Source: Glandiceps talaboti (taxonomy: Eukaryota; Hemichordata; Enteropneusta; Spengelidae). Taken from it: a stretch of DNA of 64,000 nucleotides. A program made the position numbers and the translations under genes. Positions 40,801 to 64,000 of this stretch are shown one piece after another (within the stretch, counting starts at the first letter, position 1; the number at the start of each line of letters is the position of its first letter). The stretch is taken from assembly GCF_964340395.1 (NCBI RefSeq), contig NC_135552.1, forward strand, positions 10,919,194 to 10,983,193, in the 5' to 3' direction. The notes beneath the pieces are model-generated. The model saw only the letters and a program-made list of their open reading frames with translations, made no database searches and was not told where the DNA came from.

Positions 40801-43722
40801 TTAGACACTATGATTGCTTTGCTTTTTATGGAGGCCGTCAATGAACTGACTGACAGACATATAGCATGCTTGTCAGAGTATGACTAACTGGATCGGATTT
40901 CAAACAGAAAGACAAATCTCAAATTTTCCGAATTCAGAATTCTTCAAATAATAGAGCTGGTGTGACAAAACAATTTACATCACAATAGAGCATATTGTCA
41001 TGCAAATATATCTCCTTTGTTTTCATAAAATTGTAGGATAGAATGTATCATATTCAAATGACCTGGGGAAAGCCCAATCTAATCTAATGTAATTAGATCA
41101 ATCTGCAGCAGCATTCATTTGAGATGCAGATATAGAGAACATTTTCATTGCTGTAGATACTTTGGGGTATAAAATAAAGGTATGAAAAGGTATGAAAATA
41201 TATTTTCATTGTGAGCAGCAATATCATTTATATGGAGTGGTAATATTTTTGTAATTTTCACTTGCATGAAATTTTGACTTGTTTGACCTTTGACCTCATA
41301 CACAGCTAGACAATCTGTACAAAGCTACATGAACTGCCTCAGATCATATTAAAACTCATCATATCATATGCAGAACTAGGCTGCCTGTGGTGACATCTGA
41401 AATGCAGCAGGAATGCCTGTGTTTCTGTACTGGCATTGACTAAATAAATGCAAAATGTTAAGGACCATGACTCAATCTCGAGTATTATCATTTCAATGAA
41501 GCTATAAGGATTAGAATGAGTTTGATAGACTCATTCTTCTGCTGACAGACCAGCATTGTACAATACATAAATTTATGTCTGTGACTGAAGTAAGCAAACA
41601 TGCTGAATTTTGACATACAAAAATACTCCTGAATTGTTTCACAGGGATTTACTCATTCAAAATCCCATTCCACCCTCCTCCTCCCTTGTATGAATCTAGT
41701 CTGTAAGATACAATATTCCTGTTTCGCTATATCACTCAGTGTATTCAGGGTCATATTTAATATATTTTTAAGTTACAATAACATGTAAGATGAAGAAATT
41801 ATTGTGATATACATAAATTAATGGAACCCATCATTTTTGCATTTTGAACTGAACAATCTGGAAATAAATATAGAATATTGAATACTGCTAGTAGTTTCAA
41901 ACATTTCTCTGTTTACACTTTCACAGACAACGAGTCAAGTATCTGGTAATCTGGATGGCAAATTTGAATAGCCTGGCTGCAGACTTGTTTACCTCCATAA
42001 ATTAATGTGTAATCAACCAGTCTGGCTATTTTCATGTAAATTTTACCATTTCTAATTAATTAAAACTATGGGTATTTGTAAAGCAGACATCCATTTTACG
42101 ATTTTCAAATTTCTTCCTTGTAACCGACTCTGAAATAACATCAAGTGACTAAAAACTGATTTGATGTCATCAAATTCAATATCCTGGTTGTTAATATCTA
42201 TCCTGGTTGTTTTACTACTTTGGGAAAAAAAAGTTGTTTAGTTGGCGGACCCCACGCCCTCCCCACTTTTCATGTCTGACACATGAAAACAAGCCACACT
42301 ACAATGTAACTTTTACTAAATTGACACACAGAACATAACATACAGTTTGTAAGTCTGCCAAATTGTTTACTTCTGGTTGTTTTCAAATTATTGATACAAC
42401 AAGGCCTTTTATAGCTTATAATATAAATACAGTGATGTAGATACATGTAATAGCCTGTAGCCAGGCATTTTCTGTTTGAAGCTTGCATGTAACCGACTAT
42501 AAAAAATTATCAAAATGGTGAAAAATGAAAGCAAAATGAATTTGCTGATATTTATTCACCCATCTACTATTTCTAGTACATGCTCATCTACTTCAAAAGT
42601 TGTCTACATTATTGTAAAATATCTGATTATCTCAGGTAAAAACATGCAGTAATTTAACATTATTAAAATGTTTTCAATACCTAGCATTGTAAATTAATAT
42701 TGCTTTTCATCCTGATCATTAATATCTCTGTTTTATTATTATCACCATAAAAATTAACTGTATTTACAATAAAGTCTTTAGTCCTGAGAACAATATAACA
42801 CAACATACAAAACCCCATAAAAATTACACAGGGAGATTATACATTCATAAAAATAAAACTACACAAAAGGCAGTAACCCTCAATGTCAATGTATTAATGT
42901 TAACAGTGAGAAAACTATTACACTTATGTTTATGCTTATATAATGGATAATTATCAGCACATTTGCTACATATCCTCTTGTGATAAATACTAAAAGTTGA
43001 GTTATTTATGAGTGAATATGCCCAATAACTTCATGTAGAAATAGGAGCCTTGTAAAGTTGTAATGTGCACTGCTGCATACCATCTTTGCATTGTGTCCTA
43101 TATATCCTAATATTGTGACAATACAAGATAACAATACAACCTGGCTTCACATGTGTTTTATGAGTTGTAAATGTCATTAGGCTAAATGTTTTACAAAATG
43201 TAAGTTTAACTGGGCACAACTTCACTTTTAACTACATAATCACTATACTAGCTTTGATAGTGCAGCAATAAATTCAGAAACATGGGTGTCACAGTACATG
43301 CATTGTATATTTTGTAGAATATAATAAAGGCTTGATGACGGAGGCCATCGAAAGGGTGTGTGCTCCATTTTATTAGTTTGGCTGGAGTGTAACTTGATAC
43401 GTGCATGGAGAACTTTCAGTGCACGCACAGATGGGTAGGACTGTTTTTTTGAAAGGGCCCATAATTCAGAAGGGGCAATATCTCTACAACCAAACTAGTG
43501 ACAGCAGCCAATGTCAATCGTTCGTCGTATTTGCAGTCAAAAATTTTGAATATTATGCCAGGAATGTAACACTCAGTCGACGACATTTGCCACAACACAA
43601 ACACTTGAACGAATGTCATCATGTCAAACTCTTACCTCTCTCGCTATGTGTGATAGCGCTTCGCCTTCAGCCGTGTACGTACGGCCTCCAGTCCGTTTTC
43701 TTCCACTGGTTGGTGTGCTCAT
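10938..43722 (-). CDS. LRRFIP2: LRRFIP-family protein (LRRFIP2-like), whole multi-exon gene
   Basis: Coiled-coil cytoplasmic adaptor. Vertebrate LRRFIP1/2 bind the leucine-rich repeats of Flightless-I; LRRFIP2 also acts with Dishevelled and MyD88. Joined exons: 43636-43722, 26743-26829, 25831-25893, 23300-23413, 19704-19874, 18789-18881, 17475-17666, 16614-16734, 16031-16110, 15587-15691, then either 13814-13924 (407 aa) or 10938-11033 (402 aa). All junctions are GT-AG and all phases agree. The N-terminus [10 protein letters not shown] and [20 protein letters not shown], the middle [20 protein letters not shown] and [17 protein letters not shown], and the tail [14 protein letters not shown] match the LRRFIP family (formerly DUF2051). 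Long alternative serine-rich exons known in vertebrates were not found in the 16.8-kb first intron. The LRRFIP2 symbol rather than LRRFIP1 rests on the head-to-head GOLGA4 neighbour; an invertebrate single copy may be the ancestor of both. Confidence 0.95.
11440..11535. repeat. Short minisatellite with GCCATTTTGAAT units
   Basis: Four diverging units of about 22-27 bp share GGCGGCCATTTTGAATG. The GCCATTTT core resembles a YY1 site, but here it is simply repeated. It lies between the two alternative last exons of LRRFIP2. Confidence 0.8.
12711..13066. mobile_element. MITE-like foldback element, about 356 bp
   Basis: Long imperfect inverted arms: GCCATATGGATGAGGATTGG at the left (12714 on) is mirrored by CCAATCCTCATCCATATGGC ending at 13063. 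The centre is a palindrome around TTATTGTATGTACAATAA near 12894. It has no coding capacity and sits in the intron between the two alternative last exons. Confidence 0.8.
13814..13924 (-). CDS. LRRFIP2: LRRFIP2 alternative last exon, proximal copy
   Basis: After acceptor cttgcag it reads [20 protein letters not shown], then [16 protein letters not shown] and TGA (36 residues). It aligns end to end with the distal last exon: L-R-x-A start, the heptad pattern and the K-R-[IL]-E core are shared. Both accept the same exon 10 donor in phase 0. Confidence 0.93.
   Translation of the reverse strand: MRIAQERVSDMEMETSRLSKRIENMKSRSARNQALL
15121..15207 (-). repeat. Dispersed 88-bp repeat, copy 1 (inverted)
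   Basis: Inverted relative to copies at 16129-16229 and 16278-16378. It shares GGTATAAATTCTGTATAATT and the end CTTGCTAGTGGGGTAGTAGA. The copies bracket LRRFIP2 exons 9 and 10, so folding of the pre-mRNA across these exons is possible. Confidence 0.85.
15587..15691 (-). CDS. LRRFIP2: LRRFIP2 exon 10
   Basis: 35 codons, phase 0 at both ends. It reads [20 protein letters not shown] then [15 protein letters not shown], the most conserved coiled-coil block of LRRFIP proteins. Its donor gtatgt can join either alternative last exon. Confidence 0.95.
16031..16110 (-). CDS. LRRFIP2: LRRFIP2 exon 9
   Basis: 80 nt. It completes an Arg codon split with exon 8 and then reads [20 protein letters not shown] and TTLEGN. 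Acceptor tctgcag and donor gtaagt are canonical. Confidence 0.95.
16129..16229 (+). repeat. Dispersed 88-bp repeat, copy 2
   Basis: Contains TACTTCTACTACCCCACCAG and AATTTATACCATGTCATTCT. It is near-identical to copy 3 and inverted relative to copy 1. It begins about 20 bp outside exon 9. Confidence 0.85.
16278..16378 (+). repeat. Dispersed 88-bp repeat, copy 3
   Basis: Same unit as copy 2 with a few substitutions (CATGAACATATTC in place of CTTGAACACATTC). Spacing of about 148 bp suggests a local tandem duplication. Confidence 0.85.
16373..16590. mobile_element. MITE-like element, family B copy 1
   Basis: Inverted termini around TTCATTCAGCCAGAAAACAC and GGCTGAATGAAGGAACATTT, ending in TTGGGGAATAATGTCTAAAT. 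Related copies lie at 32105-32373 and 39215-39517. Confidence 0.6.
16614..16734 (-). CDS. LRRFIP2: LRRFIP2 exon 8
   Basis: 121 nt, leaving phase 1. It reads [20 protein letters not shown], then [20 protein letters not shown]. This matches the LRRFIP segment in which a charged coiled coil is followed by a short Asn/Pro/Ser linker. Confidence 0.95.
17475..17666 (-). CDS. LRRFIP2: LRRFIP2 exon 7
   Basis: 64 codons. It opens [20 protein letters not shown], has an acidic stretch, then the conserved [20 protein letters not shown] and [16 protein letters not shown]. Vertebrate LRRFIP2 has the same order: a GLV(I) segment, an acidic linker, then the SQEAAQ-AGEG core. Confidence 0.95.
17780..18560. 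repeat. Probable degenerate dispersed repeat in intron
   Basis: Phrases such as ATGCTCAAAGCACTTTACAA and CAAGCCTGTCGTGCTAACCA are typical of repetitive DNA, not of a gene, and loosely resemble the repeat at 36225-36462. The family is not identified. Confidence 0.3.
18789..18881 (-). CDS. LRRFIP2: LRRFIP2 exon 6
   Basis: 31 codons: [20 protein letters not shown] then [11 protein letters not shown]. The final RQRDELIE-like motif is the family landmark preceding the GLV segment of the next exon. Confidence 0.94.
19365..19735. repeat. Roughly 70-bp repeat units spanning the LRRFIP2 exon 5 donor
   Basis: Three diverged units start with a [GC]TAGAGGGC[GA]CTG-like core at 19365, 19441 and 19652. 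The unit near 19700 contains the end of exon 5 and its donor. The unit at about 19405-19435 repeats the same exon-end sequence with the donor changed from GGTAAGT to GATAAGT (minus strand). Confidence 0.7.
19704..19874 (-). CDS. LRRFIP2: LRRFIP2 exon 5
   Basis: 57 codons: [57 protein letters not shown]. This is the best-conserved LRRFIP coiled-coil block and settles the identification on its own. The last 15 or so bases and the donor lie in a locally repeated unit. Confidence 0.97.
20047..20378. repeat. Composite microsatellite (GT)n-(ATGT)n-(ACGT)n
   Basis: About 330 bp, mostly ATGT units, with a GT-rich left part, an internal GT run near 20284-20296 and an (ACGT)n block near 20334-20368. 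The long overlapping frames encoding YIHT, MYVC and VCMY repeats on both strands are artefacts of it. Confidence 0.97.
22115..22312. repeat. Degenerate AT-rich tandem repeat
   Basis: Four degenerate units share GAAATTTGGCAAAAA, CTGAACTT and AATTTAGA. It lies in the intron between LRRFIP2 exons 4 and 5. Confidence 0.7.
23300..23413 (-). CDS. LRRFIP2: LRRFIP2 exon 4
   Basis: 38 codons: [20 protein letters not shown] then [18 protein letters not shown]. It corresponds to the serine-rich NSSRRGSGDTSSL-type segment of vertebrate LRRFIP proteins, with a likely basophilic phosphosite at RRGS. A partial copy of its 5' end lies about 110 bp upstream in the intron. Confidence 0.9.
23440..23490. repeat. 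(CAAA)n microsatellite
   Basis: About 12 imperfect CAAA units between exon 4 and the partial copy of its 5' edge. Confidence 0.9.
23524..23793. mobile_element. Non-autonomous hAT-like transposon, 270 bp
   Basis: Perfect 16-bp terminal inverted repeats: CAGGGGTGAACAAATC at 23524-23539 and its complement at 23778-23793. The 5-bp direct repeat AATGG flanks it at 23519-23523 and 23794-23798. The interior carries repeated subterminal TGGTCC/GGACCA motifs. CAGGG ends with 5-bp target duplications fit the hAT5-type group, but the superfamily is inferred. It is inserted in the partial copy of LRRFIP2 exon 4. Confidence 0.9.
24012..25399. mobile_element. Non-autonomous hAT-like transposon, 1388 bp
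   Basis: Perfect 16-bp terminal inverted repeats: CAGGGCTCGAAATTCG at 24012-24027 and its complement at 25384-25399. A 5-bp direct repeat CACAA flanks it at 24007-24011 and 25400-25404. Subterminal TGGTAGCCCA motifs are repeated at both ends in both orientations, as expected of transposase-binding arrays. The internal frames have no transposase motifs, so it must be moved in trans. Confidence 0.9.
25495..25518. repeat. Poly(G) tract of 24 bases
   Basis: Uninterrupted G run about 95 bp beyond the transposon end. Length and base accuracy are uncertain in such tracts. Confidence 0.85.
25831..25893 (-). CDS. LRRFIP2: LRRFIP2 exon 3
   Basis: 21 codons, phase 0: [20 protein letters not shown] then K. 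Acceptor tcctcag and donor gtactt. It is less conserved than its neighbours and could be a cassette exon, because skipping it keeps the frame. Confidence 0.8.
26743..26829 (-). CDS. LRRFIP2: LRRFIP2 exon 2
   Basis: 29 codons: [20 protein letters not shown] then KELERQQKE. This basic helix is nearly invariant in LRRFIP proteins and directly follows the SHIARE of exon 1. Confidence 0.97.
27400..27560. repeat. Dispersed GGGAACCC-type repeat copy
   Basis: Contains ACCATAATTTTGTGGAGAAC, CCTAGTAAAT and TTTTACCTGG, related to copies near 40195-40365, 48070-48130, 61110-61270, 63290-63365 and 63830-63945. Confidence 0.5.
29229..29318. repeat. Microsatellite (ATGT)n-(CA)n
   Basis: About eleven ATGT units followed by CA-rich sequence, in LRRFIP2 intron 1. 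Confidence 0.95.
29901..30305. repeat. Tandem repeat of about 137 bp, three copies
   Basis: AAAGGCCCAT(G/A)ATTCAATC recurs at about 29904, 30040 and 30177, followed by CTTGTATTAG and flanked by related sequence. A diverged single copy occurs near 49100-49280. Confidence 0.65.
31182..32048. repeat. Tandem repeat of about 216 bp, four copies
   Basis: Units begin ATTTCAAAT at about 31182, 31398, 31612 and 31831 and share CAATTTATTAC, a TTTTTCAATATTA-type core and CAATTTGG. On the minus strand two units encode DW-x2-IE-x2-K-[MI]-R, but others have stops and no proper splice acceptors, so I do not call exons. Confidence 0.7.
32105..32373. mobile_element. MITE-like element, family B copy 2
   Basis: The inner inverted repeat ATTCCCCAATATTTTTCTTC is mirrored by GAAGAAAAATATTGGGGAAC. 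The left extension TCATTGGTTTTGCCGTGTTC is shared with the copy at 39215-39517. Confidence 0.7.
34761..34926. repeat. Composite microsatellite (GT)n-(ATGT)n-(ACGT)n
   Basis: Same block order as the locus near 20.2 kb: a GT run, about 13 ATGT units, about 10 ACGT units, then ATGT again. The YIHT and VRTY frames are artefacts. Confidence 0.97.
35930..36022. repeat. Imperfect hairpin with arms of about 38 bp
   Basis: Left arm CTAGAGGCTATCCATTGAGA mirrors right arm TTCCAATGGATAGTATCTAG, and GAATCTAAATATCT mirrors AGATATTTAGATT. A second hairpin (CTATTATCC / GGATAATAG) follows near 36077-36106. Confidence 0.7.
36225..36462. repeat. Dispersed repeat, possibly SINE or LINE tail
   Basis: GAGGAAACCGGAGTACCTGG and the final GGTTTAACCACTTGGCCACC are typical of high-copy repeats in marine invertebrate genomes (recalled, not searched). 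No promoter boxes were recognised. Confidence 0.45.
37735..37895. repeat. Tandem repeat of about 60 bp, three copies
   Basis: Units share CTGTCCAG, GATAGCCAAGCCTCTAGGTT and CATCACTGGCAAA. It lies in LRRFIP2 intron 1. Confidence 0.8.
39215..39517. mobile_element. MITE-like element, family B copy 3
   Basis: TCATTGGTTCTGTTGTGTTC at the left and CTCCAATATTTTTCTTCATT in the inner repeat match copy 2. The right end AAATATTTGGGAATAATACA is the mirrored terminus. Confidence 0.65.
40190..40370. repeat. Dispersed GGGAACCC-type repeat copy
   Basis: CCACAATTTTGGTGGGGAAC, then CTGGAGAATT and TTTCACCTACTTACAACCTT, the same order of phrases as the copy at 63830-63945. Confidence 0.55.
43636..43722 (-). 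CDS. LRRFIP2: LRRFIP2 exon 1 (start exon)
   Basis: 29 codons: [20 protein letters not shown] then EALSHIARE, ending at donor gtaaga. The start fits the vertebrate M-[GS]-TP-[AT]-SGRKR terminus exactly, with AACAAAATGA around the ATG. A 16.8-kb intron follows. Confidence 0.97.
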
Positions 43723-44350
43723 TTTGTTATATAGCTCCTACGAACATCAATGTTAGACTGTGAACAAACGAAAGCAACTGTATCAAAAATGTCTTATCAT
43801 CAAGGGCTAGACGTGTAGTATGCTGTGCAGATAGACCACAACATGAGCCTAAAATATGGAAATCCCGCCAAGTTTACGCCATCTATGGAAGTCCGTATGA
43901 TATATATGAAATTTCCGAATCTCCGGTATCAACTAAAATATACAACAATTATCACGTCACTGGCAAAATAATCTAATTCGCCCATGTACGGCCGTAAACA
44001 TGCTCAACTTTCTTACTGAGTTCCGCCATGAAAGTAGGGAAGTGCCCGGATGATGTGAGCCTCGTTCTCAATCGCTATAGTATTTGTGTCTAATTTAATA
44101 ACCCGCCCTCAATAGTACCATAAGTTATTTTCTTTGTTTTGTTTCGTATCAAATTTGCAGAAACCACTCTGAAAGAAATTAAATATAAGTCGTGTCGATT
44201 ACCGAATGAAATGGAAATATTTGCATTTCTATTTTTCGATAGATAGGATCACCGCGACCCTGGGTATATGTTGTGACACAGGATTAGATGCAGTACGTAC
44301 ACAGTAGCGGTTCCGCTCAGTCGCTCTCGGCCCTCGAGGCCTCCGCTAAC
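43723..44350. promoter_or_regulatory. Probable LRRFIP2 promoter region
   Basis: This stretch directly upstream of the minus-strand start codon is richer in CpG than the surrounding DNA. It holds GATTTCCATATT and TGGCGGGATTTC on the minus strand (the latter E2F-like, near 43861-43872) and a GC-rich patch at 44300-44360. No TATA box is evident. Position is inferred. Confidence 0.35.
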
Positions 44351-44928
44351 GGGCCGTATACGGAACATGTATACAACCTAGTCCCAGTTAGTTTTTCTTT
44401 GCAAACCCCGTAAGAATAAATTGAAAAGTAAAACGAATAATGTTTAGTCACAACAAATAAAACATAAACAAGAATAAAAAAGTATTGTATTAAAACAAAA
44501 ACAAAGTTACAAGTATTGCAGCTAGTGACACATTACTTGTAAAAGACGAAAAACACTTCCTAAACCAATGTCCCCTACATAATAGACACAGAAGAGAACT
44601 TTTTTTTAATGCGAAATTAAAGCAATAAACAATTTTAATACACTTCCAGAAGATTACAAGTTCAAAGAAATCATGATTAATAAAAAATATTTCCATAGCT
44701 CTAGGCCATATTCAGTAAACAATACTATTGAACACATCAACTCATACACACAACAACAATATCTGAAATGTACTCTTTTTATCTTATTTTAGTCTATGCT
44801 TTATTATTAGTGAGTAGGTTTTTGTAGTGTAGCTTAATTATCTCTATATTTGTTCTTTCAAATTGTTTCATTTTACTGTGCCTTTAATAATCCTCAGGGA
44901 TATATTATCTGTATTAAATAAATAAAAT

Positions 44929-45169
<241 letters not shown>

Positions 45170-45698
45170 TAATTGAAATCACCACATCTCATCAGATTTC
45201 AGTTTCTATTATACGCTAGTCGGTATGCGACCATCTAAAGTTCTTTAACGTACGTACTAGTGACTTAAATTACTACATGTATATCTGCAATAGTAATGTC
45301 ACTATACCAATGTTACGGGCCCATTTTCATTGTGACATTAACTTTAGTTTTCAAAGCTGTGAAATATTACCTCAAAGGCTGTGATTAACCGTACCCCCAC
45401 CCCCGCTCCACTTCAGAGATGTACATTAAACTAACAGTGGAAATCAACTTCAGCGTCCCATACATAACAATGATAGATTTCTTTACAAATAGATGTGAGT
45501 TTTGTGAAAGAGGTCTCTCAAATGTATGGCTATATTACTTATTGCCTACACTTTAACTTATTATACAGATATATTTTGGCAGACACATACATTCGCTTGG
45601 CTATTGACTGTCTCATAATTGAATGTATGGTAGGTAAATGTAGTATATTTCTACAAATTCCACTTTCTAGATAGTCAGGCGCCAGTTTACCCTCCCTT

Positions 45699-45932
<234 letters not shown>

Positions 45933-46310
45933 CCTACCCTCCTCCAGTCATCTTTAATATCTGAACACAGATTCAGCTAAACCTACCTTTCGGATCTGTT
46001 TATAAGCTACTCTGTCGGTTGTCGATCAGTCAGTTTAATTATGTAGTACGTAGTTAATTAATTAATTTATTCGTCTACTTAATTATTAATCACTAACTCA
46101 ATCCTCAATCAATGAAACTAACCAATCTACAGAAAATTGGTCTTTTATTGATCGAATAGAGTTTACTAACGTAAAGACATTTCTTTTATTTTTTATTAGT
46201 ACACATCATGTATCTGCTATGAAATGCTCTGCATCGTGTATTGTGGGAACCAAGCTTACATTCGTTGTTGCAGTGTTATACATATGCCTGTTCGTCTACA
46301 TATTATATTA

Positions 46311-46352
46311 TATATATACACACACACACACACATATATGTGTGTGTGTGTC
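46311..46352. repeat. Palindromic (TA)n-(CA)n-(TG)n dinucleotide tract
   Basis: ACACACACACACACATATAT is followed by its complement-like TGTGTGTGTG, so the tract can fold on itself. Confidence 0.85.
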
Positions 46353-46486
46353 AAATAAAATATACTTTGCTCTACTCTACTTCCTCTCTCTATATATATT
46401 ACATGTATATAGCATATGTATGTCTAATATGTTTTGTATATAGAGTATCATGTCTAAAGCAATATATTTGATGTAATAAATCCATA

Positions 46487-46523
46487 CAGATAGATAGGTA
46501 GGTAGACAGACAGACAGACAGAC

Positions 46524-46575
<52 letters not shown>

Positions 46576-46586
46576 TGATTGATAGA
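46487..46586. repeat. Microsatellite (GATA)n with (GACA)n
   Basis: About 16 GATA units following a short GACA block. Confidence 0.97.
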
Positions 46587-47051
46587 TGCATGCTGGAGTC
46601 ATTGTCACAGTATCATCACCAGATCTACGTCACGTGTCTGTGTTTTTTTTCTCACGAAGTGTGACATATGGTTATTTTCTACGATTCTCTATATCCACAC
46701 GATATACTGGTAGCATCACTCAATATTTGTCACGGCGCACGAGTGGGATGATGTTAATTTCAACTCTGACCCTGCAGCAGCCACGTGTAGGATCATGCGC
46801 ACTCTGTTTTTGATTAATATTTATTTCCTATGTTTGCAATCATAAATGATATGGCTGCATGTAATAGGTTTTGCAAAGTATTCCTTCATGTTTGAATGTA
46901 TCACAAAAGAATCATAATACTTAATATTTGTAGTGTAAATCACAAAATTGGAGTTATTCTGGTTACAAAGTCAAAGCACAGTCTACAGAGAGTAGTGTAG
47001 GGTAGCCATAAAAATGTTGACAAATCTAAGGGGCTTAAAATTAAAAAGCAT

Positions 47052-47071
47052 CCAAGATGGCGTCCATCTGA
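47052..47071 (+). promoter_or_regulatory. YY1/TISU-like element and 4-codon upstream ORF of GOLGA4
   Basis: CCAAGATGGCGTCC at 47052-47065 is close to the YY1/TISU consensus (CAAGATGGCGGC), which in animals sits at or just after TATA-less start sites. Its ATG (47057) opens a frame that stops after four codons at 47069-47071, 44 bases before the main start. Whether it is transcribed is inferred. Confidence 0.5.
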
Positions 47072-47114
47072 TACTCGACAGAAAATTGTCCGCGAAAGCA
47101 ATTTTTCGGTCAGT

Positions 47115-63778
<16,664 letters not shown>

Positions 63779-63829
63779 GTAAGTGTTAAATTATGTTGTC
63801 TGTGTGGATTTGAGTCAGTGTGTGGTAAA

Positions 63830-63945
63830 ATTTGGTGGCATAGTTCTCATACATTGTTATATAATTTGGGTTGGGAACCCCGGTAAAATGACAGGGGAAC
63901 TCAGGTAGGTTTTATCTACTTGCTGCCCTTGAAAAAAAATACTGA
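63830..63945. repeat. Dispersed GGGAACCC-type repeat copy
   Basis: TTGGGAACCCCGGTAAAATG, then ACAGGGGAACTCAGGTAGGT and TTTATCTACTTGCTGCCCTT. The reverse-oriented copy is at 61110-61270. Confidence 0.6.
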
Positions 63946-64000
63946 TGAGTACATCTTTCCATCACAGTTCAATAGGAAGGGCACAGCATACAAATAAATA

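Noticed and set aside
43401-43763. 120-residue + strand frame
   Set aside because: Antisense to LRRFIP2 exon 1; no protein family pattern.

Overview
This is metazoan nuclear DNA: intron-rich genes with GT-AG junctions, AT-rich introns, many microsatellites and several families of small mobile elements. A replication-type histone H2B, a galaxin-like secreted protein, an LRRFIP-family gene and a golgin-245 gene together indicate a bilaterian invertebrate, probably marine. I cannot fix the phylum from this window alone.

Layout. (1) 1-1.77 kb: an intronless histone H2B gene (+) with TATA-like box, E-box and the histone 3' stem-loop. (2) 3.88-4.79 kb: a small cysteine-rich galaxin-like secreted protein (+), with a signal-peptide exon and a repeat exon whose phases do not match directly. 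(3) 10.9-43.7 kb: an LRRFIP1/2-type gene (-) of at least 11 coding exons, rebuilt in full from start to stop. Two alternative last exons both encode the conserved C-terminal coiled-coil tail. (4) 43.7-47.1 kb: a divergent intergenic region packed with microsatellites. (5) 47.1-64 kb: the first 13 coding exons (604 codons) of a GOLGA4/golgin-245 gene (+), which runs off the right edge before its GRIP domain.

LRRFIP2 and GOLGA4 are also head-to-head neighbours in the human genome (3p22), so the pair looks like conserved bilaterian microsynteny, and this supports both identifications.

The most unusual element is in the GOLGA4 intron at 53.1-54.6 kb. Five copies of a 42-nt sequence (three +, two -) fit a type I hammerhead self-cleaving ribozyme: CTGACGA core, 4-bp stem II, GAAA, and a 3-bp stem III ending in GTA. 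Four of them form two perfect head-to-head palindromes, set in long (AT)n tracts. This is the signature of a Penelope-like or retrozyme-like retroelement, either truly rearranged or partly an assembly product.

A second theme is tandem duplication of exon edges. It occurs at LRRFIP2 exons 4, 5 and the last exon, and at GOLGA4 exons 6 and 13, and leaves decoy or alternative splice sites. Introns also hold two elements with 16-bp perfect terminal inverted repeats (CAGGG...) and 5-bp target duplications (hAT-like), several MITE-like foldback families and many tandem repeats. Microsatellite-derived open frames (YIHT, MYVC, LSFF, IYIY repeats) are not genes.
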